The notes under the pieces were generated by a model. The model saw nothing but the letters and a program-made list of their open reading frames with translations. It was not told the DNA's origin and did not search any database. A stretch of 64,000 nt of DNA from Candidatus Margulisiibacteriota bacterium (GTDB taxonomy: Bacteria; Margulisbacteria; WOR-1; JAHJIW01): contig JAHJIW010000005.1 of assembly GCA_018823125.1 (NCBI GenBank), positions 237,968 to 301,967 of the forward strand. Reading direction: 5' to 3'. This document shows, piece by piece, positions 39,201 to 48,900 of the stretch (the first letter of the stretch is position 1; each line of letters starts with the position of its first letter). A program made the translations under genes and the position numbers.

Positions 39201-41908
39201 GAAAGCTTTCCCTTAACAAATTTTCGTGCGGCTTCCAGGCCATCCTTAATTTTGGCAGGTTCGTTACCGCCGGCTTCGGCCCGATCGCGCCGGCCTCCAC
39301 CCCGTCCGCCGCAAAGCTTAGCCGCCACGTTAACTAATTCGGGTGCAGGGATGCCCTTGGTAATCATGTCTTGCGAAACAACCCCCAGGAAAGAAACTCG
39401 CGAACCCTGCACTGAACTCAACAAAATAATATGGGAGGGCATCTCTTTCTTCAATTGATCGGAAAATTGACGCAGGGTTTCCATATCTAAATCTTCGAAA
39501 CTTGAAATAATCAACTTGGTGCCATTTACATCCTCAGCACTGGATATTAATTTAGGCAAAAGTCCCAGCGCCGACTCTTTTTTCTTTCTAGAAATTTCTT
39601 TTCTCACGTTTTCGTTGCGATCTTCCAACCACTCTACCCGACCGCGCAGATGATCTAAAAACTTTTTAACGGACGCGGGATCAATCTGGTCCATGGCTTT
39701 TCCCAGGCTATCCATCTCCCCTTGATCAATCTCAAAAATCCCCGTATCCATTGACTGTTTTAGCCCCAGGCGCGCTTTTTGCACTTGCAGCATTTTATAT
39801 TCGTGGATTAATTTACCAACCTGATCTTTCATTTTTTTAGCCTGCATCATCACGTATAGTTTAGCGGCTCTGCCGGCTACCGCTTCAATTCTGCGGATAC
39901 CGGAGGCAATGGCACCTTCACTAATTATTTTAAAGAAGCCTACGTCGCGGATACTATTAACATGGGTTCCGCCGCAAAGCTCCATACTTACGTCGCCAAC
40001 CTTGATAACCCTTACTTTTTTGTCATATTTTTCACTAAATAAGGCCATCGCGCCCATGCGCTTTGCTTCTTCGATACTGGTCTCAATCATATTTACTTCA
40101 GTATTATTTCTTACTACTTCATTTACAAAATTTTCCACTTCAGCAATCTGCTGGGGAGTTAACGCCTGCATATAAGTAAAATCAAATCTTAATCGATCGG
40201 GAGCTACTAAAGAACCGGCCTGTTTAACGTCCGGCCCTAATACTTTTCTTAAAGCGGAATGTAAAAGATGAGTAGCCGTATGGTGAGCCGCAGTATAGCC
40301 TCGTTTCGAACTATCAATCTGCACTTTAACCTTATCGCCTGCTTTAAGATCATCAATATCATCAACCTGATGTACAATGGGAGAACCAATTTTTCCAAAA
40401 GCACGCAGCACTAAAATTTCGTGGTCTTTGGCAATAATCAGTCCGCTGTCCGCCACCTGACCTCCGGATTCGGGATAAAACGGGGTCTTATCAAGCACCA
40501 CCGCATTTTCTTCTTTAAAAACTTTTACTACTTTAGCATCATCAACTAATTTATTATAACCCACAAATTTGGTAGGTTTTAGTTTGGCTAAATCAAGAAA
40601 CTGGATTTGTGCCTTAATGGATCCGCTTTCTTTGCCGCCGCTACGCGCGCGTTCACGCTGCTCCTCCATACATTTTTCAAATCCGGCCCGATCAATTTCG
40701 AGGCCTTCCTCCATCGCAATTTCAGCCGAAAGATCAATTGGAAAACCATAGGTATCGTGCAGTTTAAAAAGTTCTTCTCCCGGAATAACTTTTTGATCAT
40801 GATAATGTAATACTAAATCCCTGAAAACCTTAATCCCTTTTTCAAGAGTTTCAAGAAAACCTTGCTCTTCAAGAGTAATAACCTTACTAATGTGATTAGC
40901 ACGGATAGCCATTTCAGGGTAAGCATCCTTGCCAATATTAATAACTACCTTAGCTAGACGGGAAAGAAACGGCTCGTTAATGCCTAACAAACGACCATGC
41001 CGGACTGCTCTGCGGATCAGGCGACGTAAAACGTAATTACGGCCTTCGTTGCCAGGAACCACGCCGTCTGCAATCAAATGGGTTACCGCACGCGCATGAT
41101 CGGCAACAATGCGCAGTGATAGCAGTTGCTTTTCGTGGCCACTTAATTTGACGGCCTCATCAATAATCGGCTTAATTAAATCAGTATCAAAGTTAGATGG
41201 AACCCCCTGCAATACCGAAGCAATCCGCTCGAGCCCCATGCCGGTATCAATGTTTTTTGAAGGGAGCGGGTTTAATTTACCAAATTCATCACGATTAAAT
41301 TCGATAAAAACCAGGTTCCATAATTCGAGGAAACGATCACAATCGCAGCCCGGAGCACAATTTGGATTTTTACAGCCGAATTCTTCCCCCAAATCGTAAT
41401 AAATTTCACTGCAAGGACCGCACGGCCCGGTCGGACCAACAGACCAAAAGTTATTGTCTTCGCCCAATCTAAAAATTTTATTGGAAGGAATATCTAAAGT
41501 TTTATTCCATAATTCAAATGCCTCATCATCTTTTTCGTAAACTGCGTATAAAAGCCGATCCTTAGGCAGATTGAACACTTTAGTTAATAATTCCTGCGCG
41601 TAATACATGGCCTCTTTTTTGAAATAATAACCAAACGAAAAATTACCCAGCATCTCAAAAAAGGTTTGGTGCCGAGCCGTCCGTCCTACATTTTCGATAT
41701 CGTTCATGCGGATACATTTTTGCACCGAAGTTACCCTGCGATCCTCGGGTTCTTTTTGCCCTAAAAAAATGGGTTTAAAAGGCAGCATCCCGGCTAACGT
41801 TAACAAAACGGTAGGGTCTTCCGGAATCAGTGAAGCACTGGGATACTTTTTGTGCCCGTTTTTTTCAAAATATTTTAGAAACTTTTCTCTTATATCCTTG
41901 CCTTTCAA
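39197..41908 (-). CDS. alaS: alanyl-tRNA synthetase
   Basis: 903 residues, a full-length enzyme: catalytic class II domain (YPSASLIPEDPTVLLTLAGM at the N-terminus), editing domain with AAHHTATHLLHSAL and the Cys/His zinc site MELCGGTHV, and a C-terminal DHHA1 domain ending with CGGRGGGRRDRAEAGG. It also edits Ser-tRNA(Ala). The start is TTG with GGAGG 7 nt upstream, overlapping the tmk stop as TTGA (41905-41908). Confidence 0.97.
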   Translation of the reverse strand: MKGKDIREKFLKYFEKNGHKKYPSASLIPEDPTVLLTLAGMLPFKPIFLGQKEPEDRRVTSVQKCIRMNDIENVGRTARHQTFFEMLGNFSFGYYFKKEAMYYAQELLTKVFNLPKDRLLYAVYEKDDEAFELWNKTLDIPSNKIFRLGEDNNFWSVGPTGPCGPCSEIYYDLGEEFGCKNPNCAPGCDCDRFLELWNLVFIEFNRDEFGKLNPLPSKNIDTGMGLERIASVLQGVPSNFDTDLIKPIIDEAVKLSGHEKQLLSLRIVADHARAVTHLIADGVVPGNEGRNYVLRRLIRRAVRHGRLLGINEPFLSRLAKVVINIGKDAYPEMAIRANHISKVITLEEQGFLETLEKGIKVFRDLVLHYHDQKVIPGEELFKLHDTYGFPIDLSAEIAMEEGLEIDRAGFEKCMEEQRERARSGGKESGSIKAQIQFLDLAKLKPTKFVGYNKLVDDAKVVKVFKEENAVVLDKTPFYPESGGQVADSGLIIAKDHEILVLRAFGKIGSPIVHQVDDIDDLKAGDKVKVQIDSSKRGYTAAHHTATHLLHSALRKVLGPDVKQAGSLVAPDRLRFDFTYMQALTPQQIAEVENFVNEVVRNNTEVNMIETSIEEAKRMGAMALFSEKYDKKVRVIKVGDVSMELCGGTHVNSIRDVGFFKIISEGAIASGIRRIEAVAGRAAKLYVMMQAKKMKDQVGKLIHEYKMLQVQKARLGLKQSMDTGIFEIDQGEMDSLGKAMDQIDPASVKKFLDHLRGRVEWLEDRNENVRKEISRKKKESALGLLPKLISSAEDVNGTKLIISSFEDLDMETLRQFSDQLKKEMPSHIILLSSVQGSRVSFLGVVSQDMITKGIPAPELVNVAAKLCGGRGGGRRDRAEAGGNEPAKIKDGLEAARKFVKGKLS

Positions 41909-42516
41909 GCCTTGGCCTCCCCGATCGATTTTCTAATTTGCTGCTGCGTGCTTTCAATTGATCCAGTCGCATTGATAATCCTGATGCGTTTTGGATTCTC
42001 TTTACCTAAATTTAGATAAGCCTGCCTCACATTATCATGAAATTTAATTTCTTCCAGTTCAAAACGGTTAATTTCGGCACCGCGATCGGACACCCGTTTA
42101 AGTCCCATCTCTGCTGGGACATCCAAGTAAAATGTTATATCCGGAAAAAGCCCGAACGACGAAACCAAATTTATGTAATTCACCAGATCTTCCGGAAGCT
42201 GTCTTCCTCCGATCTGATATGCATAGGTAGAATCGATATAACGATCACATAAAACAAATTTACCCGCATTCAGCGCCGGTTTAATTACCTTTTCAACGTG
42301 CTGGGCCCGATCGGCCGCAAAAAGAAAAAGCTCGGCCCGATCCACAATTTTACGCCGGCTTTCCAGCAAAACTTCACGCAAATTCTCACCAAAAGGCGTT
42401 CCACCCGGCTCCCGCGAAACTAAAACTTCCTTGCCTTTTTCTCTTAAATATTCTGCTAAAAGATTTATGTGCGTGGTTTTTCCGCATCCCTCACAGCCCT
42501 CAAATGTGATAAACAT
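41905..42516 (-). CDS. tmk: thymidylate kinase
   Basis: 203 residues. The P-loop is FEGCEGCGKTTHINLL, the DRYIDSTYAYQ motif lies near residue 92, and the lid region follows. It makes dTDP from dTMP. It lies 8 nt after lptD and overlaps alaS. Confidence 0.96.
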   Translation of the reverse strand: MFITFEGCEGCGKTTHINLLAEYLREKGKEVLVSREPGGTPFGENLREVLLESRRKIVDRAELFLFAADRAQHVEKVIKPALNAGKFVLCDRYIDSTYAYQIGGRQLPEDLVNYINLVSSFGLFPDITFYLDVPAEMGLKRVSDRGAEINRFELEEIKFHDNVRQAYLNLGKENPKRIRIINATGSIESTQQQIRKSIGEAKA

Positions 42517-42524
42517 AGTTTCTC

Positions 42525-44048
42525 CTAATGTAAACCAAAACCAAAGTTAAATTCGTGACGCATCACCCGGTAAGTAAGAATTATATCATAACAATGTAAG
42601 CCCAGAGACAGGATGTAATCAATATCTTTAGGGTCAAAATTAGGTAAATAGTTATCCGTATGCACCGCAATTTCATGATCCCAAAACTGTAACATCCAGC
42701 GGGTATTAATTTCGTCGCTGGGAATAAACATATAATTTTCAAAATTAAAAGGACTAACGCCGATGTTATAAAGATAATGTTGATAACCCAAAGAAAAGCC
42801 AAAAACATCGCCGAAGGCTTTTTTGTATTCGAGACCCTGAGTAGCCCTTACCCAGCTGTTTCCGTTGCCGTATAAGTGATGATTAAAATTAACCGAAGGA
42901 ACCAAAGTGCCAATGCCATCCAAAGGAATATCATAATAAGCTCCTAAGGCAAAATTAGCAAAAGCCACCCCCACCCCCGAAGATTCTTCGGTAACCGCTC
43001 CGCCGGCAACCGAGAAATCCCAGCTCACCCGGTCATCGGACCAGTAAAGTTTTTGCGAGCTTAATTCGAGTTTGGGGTAATAAGAAACTTTTTCGTAATT
43101 AATTTTTTCACGGTAGGTCACTTCAGCCATAAAATCAAAAGGATGCCCCTTTGGCAAAACAAAAATACCATTAAAACCATCGGTGGTTTCTGCAAACTTT
43201 TCACCAAAATAATAGTGATGCGTTATCCCGCCCCACCAATTATCCACCGCATTCCAAAATAACCTAAGGTTGCCGTTTTTGGTATCATCCAAACGATAAT
43301 TACCTTCTAATCCACCGCCCAAACCCTTTTTTTCGTAATAACTTAAGGTAATTCTGCCGTTCCAGTCCTTGGTAGCATGCCAGGCAATTCTTTCGTGAAT
43401 AAAGAACCCGTCATCATCGTTAGACCCAACCTCAGGAAAAGGCGGTACATTACGCTGGGCTCTTTCTTCGGCATTTAAATCATACAAATACGCCGGAATG
43501 GGTACCAGGGGCACCTGATCCAGCCAGAAAAACCCCCAATAGCAAATTACCCAATCAATATCCGGATAGATCACCACTTCTCTAGCCGAAATATGATAAT
43601 GCGCTTGGTCCAAACCACAGGAATCAAAATTGGCGTCTTCTAGAGTAACCTTATTTTGTTCAATGTTTATTTTTGCTCCAGATACGTAGACCCCTTCAAA
43701 ATCGACTTTAACCTGGGAAGCATTTCCAGTATCATCAGCCACATTGTATTCAAGATCATTGCCCTTAATCCACATGTTATCTTTAACTAATTTAAAATTT
43801 TTGTCGGCATTAACTTTTTTTGACTCAGTATTATACTGCAGCTCATCCGCATAAATAGTAATGCCCTTATATTTTGCTTCAACCGATCCCGACGCGGACA
43901 TAATGTGGTTTTTTTTATCATATGAGACCGAATGCGCGTTAATTTCCAGATCTTCTTCGGATGCAAAAGAAGGAATAACCAGACTAAAAACAAAAATCAC
44001 AAACAAAAAAATCAAACCGAAAAGTTTGCGCAGAAAATAACCGTTCAA
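42525..44048 (-). CDS. LptD/OstA-like outer-membrane LPS-assembly protein
   Basis: 507 residues; E. coli LptD has 784, so this is a short form. A hydrophobic signal segment ending PSFA precedes an LptA-like domain (AHSVSYDKKNHIMSASGSV, ITIYADELQYNTESKKV). After about residue 150 come repeated aromatic-glycine beta strands ending FGFGLH, typical of a barrel. The conserved HISAREVVIYP and VPLVPIPAYLY segments match LptD. With the LptC/LptA-like protein it gives a lipopolysaccharide or lipooligosaccharide route to the surface. The start is TTG, overlapping the dnaB stop (TTGA). Confidence 0.82.
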   Translation of the reverse strand: MNGYFLRKLFGLIFLFVIFVFSLVIPSFASEEDLEINAHSVSYDKKNHIMSASGSVEAKYKGITIYADELQYNTESKKVNADKNFKLVKDNMWIKGNDLEYNVADDTGNASQVKVDFEGVYVSGAKINIEQNKVTLEDANFDSCGLDQAHYHISAREVVIYPDIDWVICYWGFFWLDQVPLVPIPAYLYDLNAEERAQRNVPPFPEVGSNDDDGFFIHERIAWHATKDWNGRITLSYYEKKGLGGGLEGNYRLDDTKNGNLRLFWNAVDNWWGGITHHYYFGEKFAETTDGFNGIFVLPKGHPFDFMAEVTYREKINYEKVSYYPKLELSSQKLYWSDDRVSWDFSVAGGAVTEESSGVGVAFANFALGAYYDIPLDGIGTLVPSVNFNHHLYGNGNSWVRATQGLEYKKAFGDVFGFSLGYQHYLYNIGVSPFNFENYMFIPSDEINTRWMLQFWDHEIAVHTDNYLPNFDPKDIDYILSLGLHCYDIILTYRVMRHEFNFGFGLH

Positions 44049-45391
44049 CGTAGATTAACCTCTTCGTATCTACTTTCTTTATTACAGAATTTAGCGAATT
44101 CTTTCCTGAATACTAATTCTACCGTACCCACCGGGCCGTTACGCTGTTTCGCAATAATGATTTCCGCAACATTGCCCTTTTCACTGGCGGGATTATAATA
44201 ATCATCGCGGTGAATAAACATAACCAGGTCTGCAGTTTGTTCGATTTCGCCGGATTCTCTAAGATCGGAAAGCATGGGGATCCGATCAGTGCGTTTTTCA
44301 ATCGCACGCGAAAGCTGCGAAACCGCAATCACCGGCACGTCTAATTCACGGGCCAAGGTTTTTAGAGACCGAGCAATTTCAGAAATTTCCTGCACCCGAT
44401 TTTCAACCCGCCCACGCCCCCGCATCAGCTGAAGATAATCAACAATCACCAGGCCTAATCCTCTTTCGATCTTTAGCCGGCGTGCTTTCGCGCGAATTTC
44501 GGTTGAAGAAGCCGAAGGCGTATCATCCACATAAATTGGCGCTTCCGACAATTTCCCTAACGCCCTGGTTAACTTTTTCCATCCCGCATCCGGTAAAGTT
44601 GCGGTACGTAGTTTTTGCGCATCAATTTCGGCCTCCGAACAAAGCATGCGCTGTGCCAATTGATCCTTGGACATTTCTAGACTAAAAATCGCTACCGGAA
44701 TTTTATGTTTGATCGCCATATTTAAAGCAATATTCAAAGAAAATGCGGTTTTACCTACCGACGGTCGCGCCGCAATGATGATTAAGTCTGAGTTTTGAAA
44801 ACCAGCAGTTAAATGGTCCAGATCAGCATAACCGGTCGGCGCTCCGGTAATGGATTCGGCTTTGCCGTATAATTTATCAATTTTATCTAAAACTTTTTTT
44901 AATACCGAATCAATCTTATAAAAACCTTCGCGGATGCGATTGAGGGCGATGTTAAAAACTTCTTTTTCGGCCTGATCCAGAACTAAATCAACATCTTCCG
45001 GCTCTCCGAACGAGCGGGCTACAATATTGGTTCCGGCATCAATTAACTTTCTTAAGATGAACTTTTCTTCAATAATTTTGGCATGGTGCTCAACATTAGC
45101 CGCAGTGGGAACTGAATTTAAAAGATCGGCAACGTAAACTGACCCTCCCACCGCATCCAGTTTTCCGGTTTTTCTTAAATGTTCGGTCACCGTTACAAAA
45201 TCGATGGGTTCGCCTTTATCAAAGAGATCCAGCATGGCTTCAAAAACAAAGCGGTGGGCATCGCGGTAAAAGCTTTCGGGACGTAAAATCTCGATGACCT
45301 TAGTGATGGCATTTTTATCAATCAGCATCGAGCCAATCACGTATTGTTCGGCTTCTAAATTTTGTGGTGGAATACGATCTTCCATTGGCAT
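44045..45391 (-). CDS. dnaB: replicative DNA helicase DnaB
   Basis: 448 residues from the ATG at 45391-45389, with GGGAG upstream; an in-frame TTG at 45418 lies within the -10 box, so it is rejected. The N-terminal primase-interacting domain (PPQNLEAEQYVIGSMLID) is followed by the RecA-like ATPase with ARPSVGKTAFSLN (Walker A), VIVDYLQLM and QLSRAIEKRTD. No intein. It unwinds DNA at the fork. First gene of the dnaB-lptD-tmk-alaS-ruvX-mltG operon. Confidence 0.97.
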   Translation of the reverse strand: MPMEDRIPPQNLEAEQYVIGSMLIDKNAITKVIEILRPESFYRDAHRFVFEAMLDLFDKGEPIDFVTVTEHLRKTGKLDAVGGSVYVADLLNSVPTAANVEHHAKIIEEKFILRKLIDAGTNIVARSFGEPEDVDLVLDQAEKEVFNIALNRIREGFYKIDSVLKKVLDKIDKLYGKAESITGAPTGYADLDHLTAGFQNSDLIIIAARPSVGKTAFSLNIALNMAIKHKIPVAIFSLEMSKDQLAQRMLCSEAEIDAQKLRTATLPDAGWKKLTRALGKLSEAPIYVDDTPSASSTEIRAKARRLKIERGLGLVIVDYLQLMRGRGRVENRVQEISEIARSLKTLARELDVPVIAVSQLSRAIEKRTDRIPMLSDLRESGEIEQTADLVMFIHRDDYYNPASEKGNVAEIIIAKQRNGPVGTVELVFRKEFAKFCNKESRYEEVNLR

Positions 45392-45417
45392 AATAAATCT
45401 ATCTCCCAGAGGGAACA

Positions 45418-45446
45418 ATTTTAGCTTATCTTATGCGGAGAATCAA
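45418..45446 (-). promoter_or_regulatory. dnaB operon promoter
   Basis: Minus-strand TTGATT (45446-45441), 17-bp spacer, TAAAAT (45423-45418). Predicted start near 45411, leaving a 20-nt leader with GGGAG. Confidence 0.75.
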
Positions 45447-45458
45447 CCTAAGTAAAGC

Positions 45459-45731
45459 TTACCTTCCCCGGTAAACCTGCCACACCACCCAAAGAATTGA
45501 AACGGTGGCAATAAAAAACAGGATATAAAGTAAATCTGCTGAGATATTAATAACCGCCAGCTGATTACTGTTAATAAACTTTACCGCATCATAAAAAACA
45601 TAAATCGCAAATACTAAGGCAATGCACCAGCCATAACCTTTCTTTTTTTGGACCGCAATCATGACCCCTAAAATCAAAGCGATAAACTCTAAAACAATTG
45701 AAATCGGCTGCAAAATCATACCAATACTCAT
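45459..45731 (-). CDS. small three-helix membrane protein, unknown
   Basis: 90 residues with three transmembrane segments (about 7-27, 35-53, 63-86) and charged connectors (QKKKGYG). No signature recognised. Its ATG shares a base with the stop of the ArsC-like gene (TAATG), so translation is coupled. Only 12 nt separate its stop from the dnaB -35 box. Confidence 0.6.
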   Translation of the reverse strand: MSIGMILQPISIVLEFIALILGVMIAVQKKKGYGWCIALVFAIYVFYDAVKFINSNQLAVINISADLLYILFFIATVSILWVVWQVYRGR

Positions 45732-45964
45732 TATCCACCCTCTCCTTTCGTATTAAAAAATTCTTTAACCTTAGCCATAATTTTATCACGAATTTCACGG
45801 GTTGCCTTGAGTTTTTCCCCATCTTTTCCCTGAAATTTCGACGGATCCGGAAAACCCCGGTGCAACTGTGCTTTGATTCCGGCAAATTGATTTAAAAAGG
45901 CTTCGGCCATTTGAGAACGGGCAGAATTGTGGGTGCAAATGAAGAGAACTTTAATCTTATTCAT
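45731..45964 (-). CDS. shortened ArsC-like / low-molecular-weight phosphatase protein
   Basis: 77 residues from the ATG at 45964-45962; the frame extends 8 codons upstream but the family starts here. The N-terminal P-loop VLFICTHNSARSQMAEAFLN (CX5R) is intact, and the C-terminus matches the end of ArsC enzymes (HRGFPDPSKFQGKDGEKL, then EIRDKIMAKVKEFF). The 55-60 residues between them, including the CDNAxExCP redox loop with the second and third cysteines, are missing. The frame is intact, so this may be an in-frame deletion derivative or a degenerate gene; catalysis through the thioredoxin cycle is unlikely. It overlaps the adhesin gene end by 8 nt. Confidence 0.72.
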   Translation of the reverse strand: MNKIKVLFICTHNSARSQMAEAFLNQFAGIKAQLHRGFPDPSKFQGKDGEKLKATREIRDKIMAKVKEFFNTKGEGG

Positions 45965-48900
45965 ATATTTTACGTTTTGTTCCACCAATTTCTACTTTTT
46001 GCTTGATACTGTCCTCAATAATAAAGTGCTTGAAGGTTCCACTAGTAACATCAAAATTATGCGAAAACTCAGATGTATTCCCAAGATTATCAGTATTAAT
46101 GGCAGTAACTTCATCAAGGGGGGTCACACCCGTTACATAAATTGACCAATTCCCTCCACTGGCCGTGGTAGCCCCCAAGAAATTTCGCCCTTCACCATAA
46201 CCGCTGGGATCAGGGGGAACTGTAACTTTATAAACTTCAACTGAAGTCACGCTCGCCTCACAAGTGCCATTGATCATCGTGAGACCGGATAAGACGCTGT
46301 ACTTGGCAGAGGAAATAGTAGGAAACCTTAATTCATCATTCCCTCCACTCGCCAGGTCTATCCCCAGCCCGGTATTGCCGAACATAGAAACACGGGAAAT
46401 CGTGTTATAGTCGGTTAACGTCCCGGTTATGTAAATGCCAGCGTAGGTTCCTGATGTCCCATTATATGCAATGGTACTGCCTTCTGCCGTGGTTGATCTA
46501 CCGATCCTATTATACTGAGCACTGCTTGAAATATATATTCCATAACGATCGTTCCCGAGGTTTCCTTCTCCGGTAGCTGTGGTACCAATATAATTGCTCC
46601 GCACCTCATTGCTGTTGGTGCCCGTACCCGTAATATAAATTCCATATCTATTATATGATATAGTATTTCTTCCACCCGAAGCATCCCCGCCAATAATGTT
46701 GAATGAAGCTGAATTAATATATACCCCTTCATCGCCACCATTGCCGATGCCGACTGTACCGGTAACATCTGTCCCGATATAATTCCCCTTTATCTCATTG
46801 TATCTGGTATTTGAGCTGTTGATGGAAACTCCTCTATAGCCATTTCCAGAAATAATGTTTCTAGCTCCAGCCACTGTTCCACCGATTATGTTATAGCGGG
46901 GCCCGCTTTCTATTTTTACGCCTTCATGAGTATTTTGAAGGGCTGCGGTCCCGCTGGCATTCGTTCCAATATAATTCCCCCGCACTTCATTGCTGTTAGT
47001 ATTCGTATCTGTAATGACAATTCCTTTTGAGAGGTTCCCGGAGACAAGGTTGCCCGCACCGGCCGCAGTGTTGCCGATAAGGTTAAATTGGACGCCATTT
47101 TGAAGATATATTCCGGAACTGTTGCCAATTGCTGTAGTCCCAGTCGCGTCTGTCCCGACATAGTTGCCGATCACCTCGTTGCTGCTGTTACCGGAACCAT
47201 ACAAACCTATTCCAACTCCATCATTGCCTGAAACAATATTCCTTGCGTTGGCAGTGGTTCCACCAATAATGTTATACTTGCATCCGGCAGCAAGCATGAT
47301 GCCCTTGTTCACATTCCCCAGGTCCGCGGCACCGTTGACATCGGTTCCAATATAATTGTTTAAAACCCGATTTCGATTTCCCGGATTTATATAAATACCG
47401 TACTCACCGTTTCCCGAGATCACATTCCTTCCTCCGGATTCTGAGGTTCCAATTAGGTTGGAGTCGGAGGCCGTTCCTCCGAAGCGGATACCATTAGTGC
47501 CATTTCCCAAATTTGTGTTGCCGTCTTTGTCTGTCCCTATATAATTCCCCTTGACCTCGTTACTGGGCGCGCTATAAATATAAATACCATCGGCGGTGTT
47601 GCAAGAAATAATATTCCGGGCTTCAGATGTTATTCCTCCAATCACGTTACGAGTGGCGCTGGAGCCATTGAAATATATTCCATAATAATTTGCTTTGGCC
47701 GCCTCGCCGGTTGCCGTGGTTCCGATATAATTGCCCTGCACATGATTATTGCCTCCAGTAATATAAACCCCCGCGTAACTGCTGGCGCTAAAACCGTTTA
47801 CTCCTAAACCTTCAATCGTACAATGTGATCCGGTAATACGTAAACCATGCACGTTACCAGCATTGGATCCATTAATAATAACTTCCGGACCATTCGGATT
47901 AGTATTTCCCTGGTTTGTAACCTGGGTAGTTGCGTCAACATCTGTATTATTATCTGTTAAAGCCGGTAGTGCGCTAACCGGCCGAATGGTAAAGGCTCCG
48001 GTAGCGGCATCGTAGCCGGGATCAGTGAGTGGGATGTCAAATATAATTTTATTGTAGCCCGGTTGGCTATTGGCATTATCGATATGCCAACGCAGAGAAC
48101 CAAGCCCTGAATCATTAGTATTAACTACCACCAATGATTCAGTCGGTATTCCAGTTGATTCTAAAGTAGTGGCTTCATTCCCCAGATCATCGACCGCCCA
48201 AATTTTTCCGTAATACCGGGTCTCACTGGATAGTCCGGTAATCGTAGTTTCGGTGGTAGACATATTAGTGAGCGCCGGATCATTATCCGGATCCCATTCA
48301 TATGCAGTGCCACCTCGATTAATAACATCGGCTTCGATAGTGCCGTACCAGATTTCATAATGGTTAAAATGAGCTTCTAGCGTTACGGCCGTCCATCCCC
48401 AAGTAATACTAGTTAAAGTATTGCTGGCGCTATAGAAATCAGCTAAACCTAAAGGCTCCCTATTATCCACCGAAAATGTTTCGGAAGTGGTCCAGAAACC
48501 GTCTGCCGCAAAATCATTAGGTTGCGCCCTCAGCTTAACGTTACTTAACTCTAGTCCAGCTAAAGAACCGTACTCATTTGAAGCCGACTTTGTATCCCAG
48601 ACCATCGTCACTTCCCGGGTCCCATTATCCGTTCCAATTTTCGGATCCGAATTACCCACTTCGTAAGTTGCTGCATTATTCAAACTTACCGCACCCGCAT
48701 CTTGCGTCGCAGACAATATCCACGGATCCCCCCAGGTTGCACCACCATCTGTAGAATATTGAATTTTCAATCTGGTTTCTTCGTTATCAACATCCCAAAC
48801 TAATACCTCAAAAGAAACATAACCACTGCCATCTGTATACTGAGAAGAGATTGGTTCAAAAGATGCTACCGGACGGTAATCACCAATTCCTTCCAGCGCT

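Noticed and set aside
45392..45418. TTG start for dnaB nine codons upstream
   Set aside because: The TTG lies in the -10 box of the predicted promoter, so it would not be transcribed.
46000..48000. Repetitive DNA resembling a CRISPR or satellite array
   Set aside because: The repeats are imperfect, variable in spacing, and lie in one reading frame as beta-helix coils. No cas genes are near.
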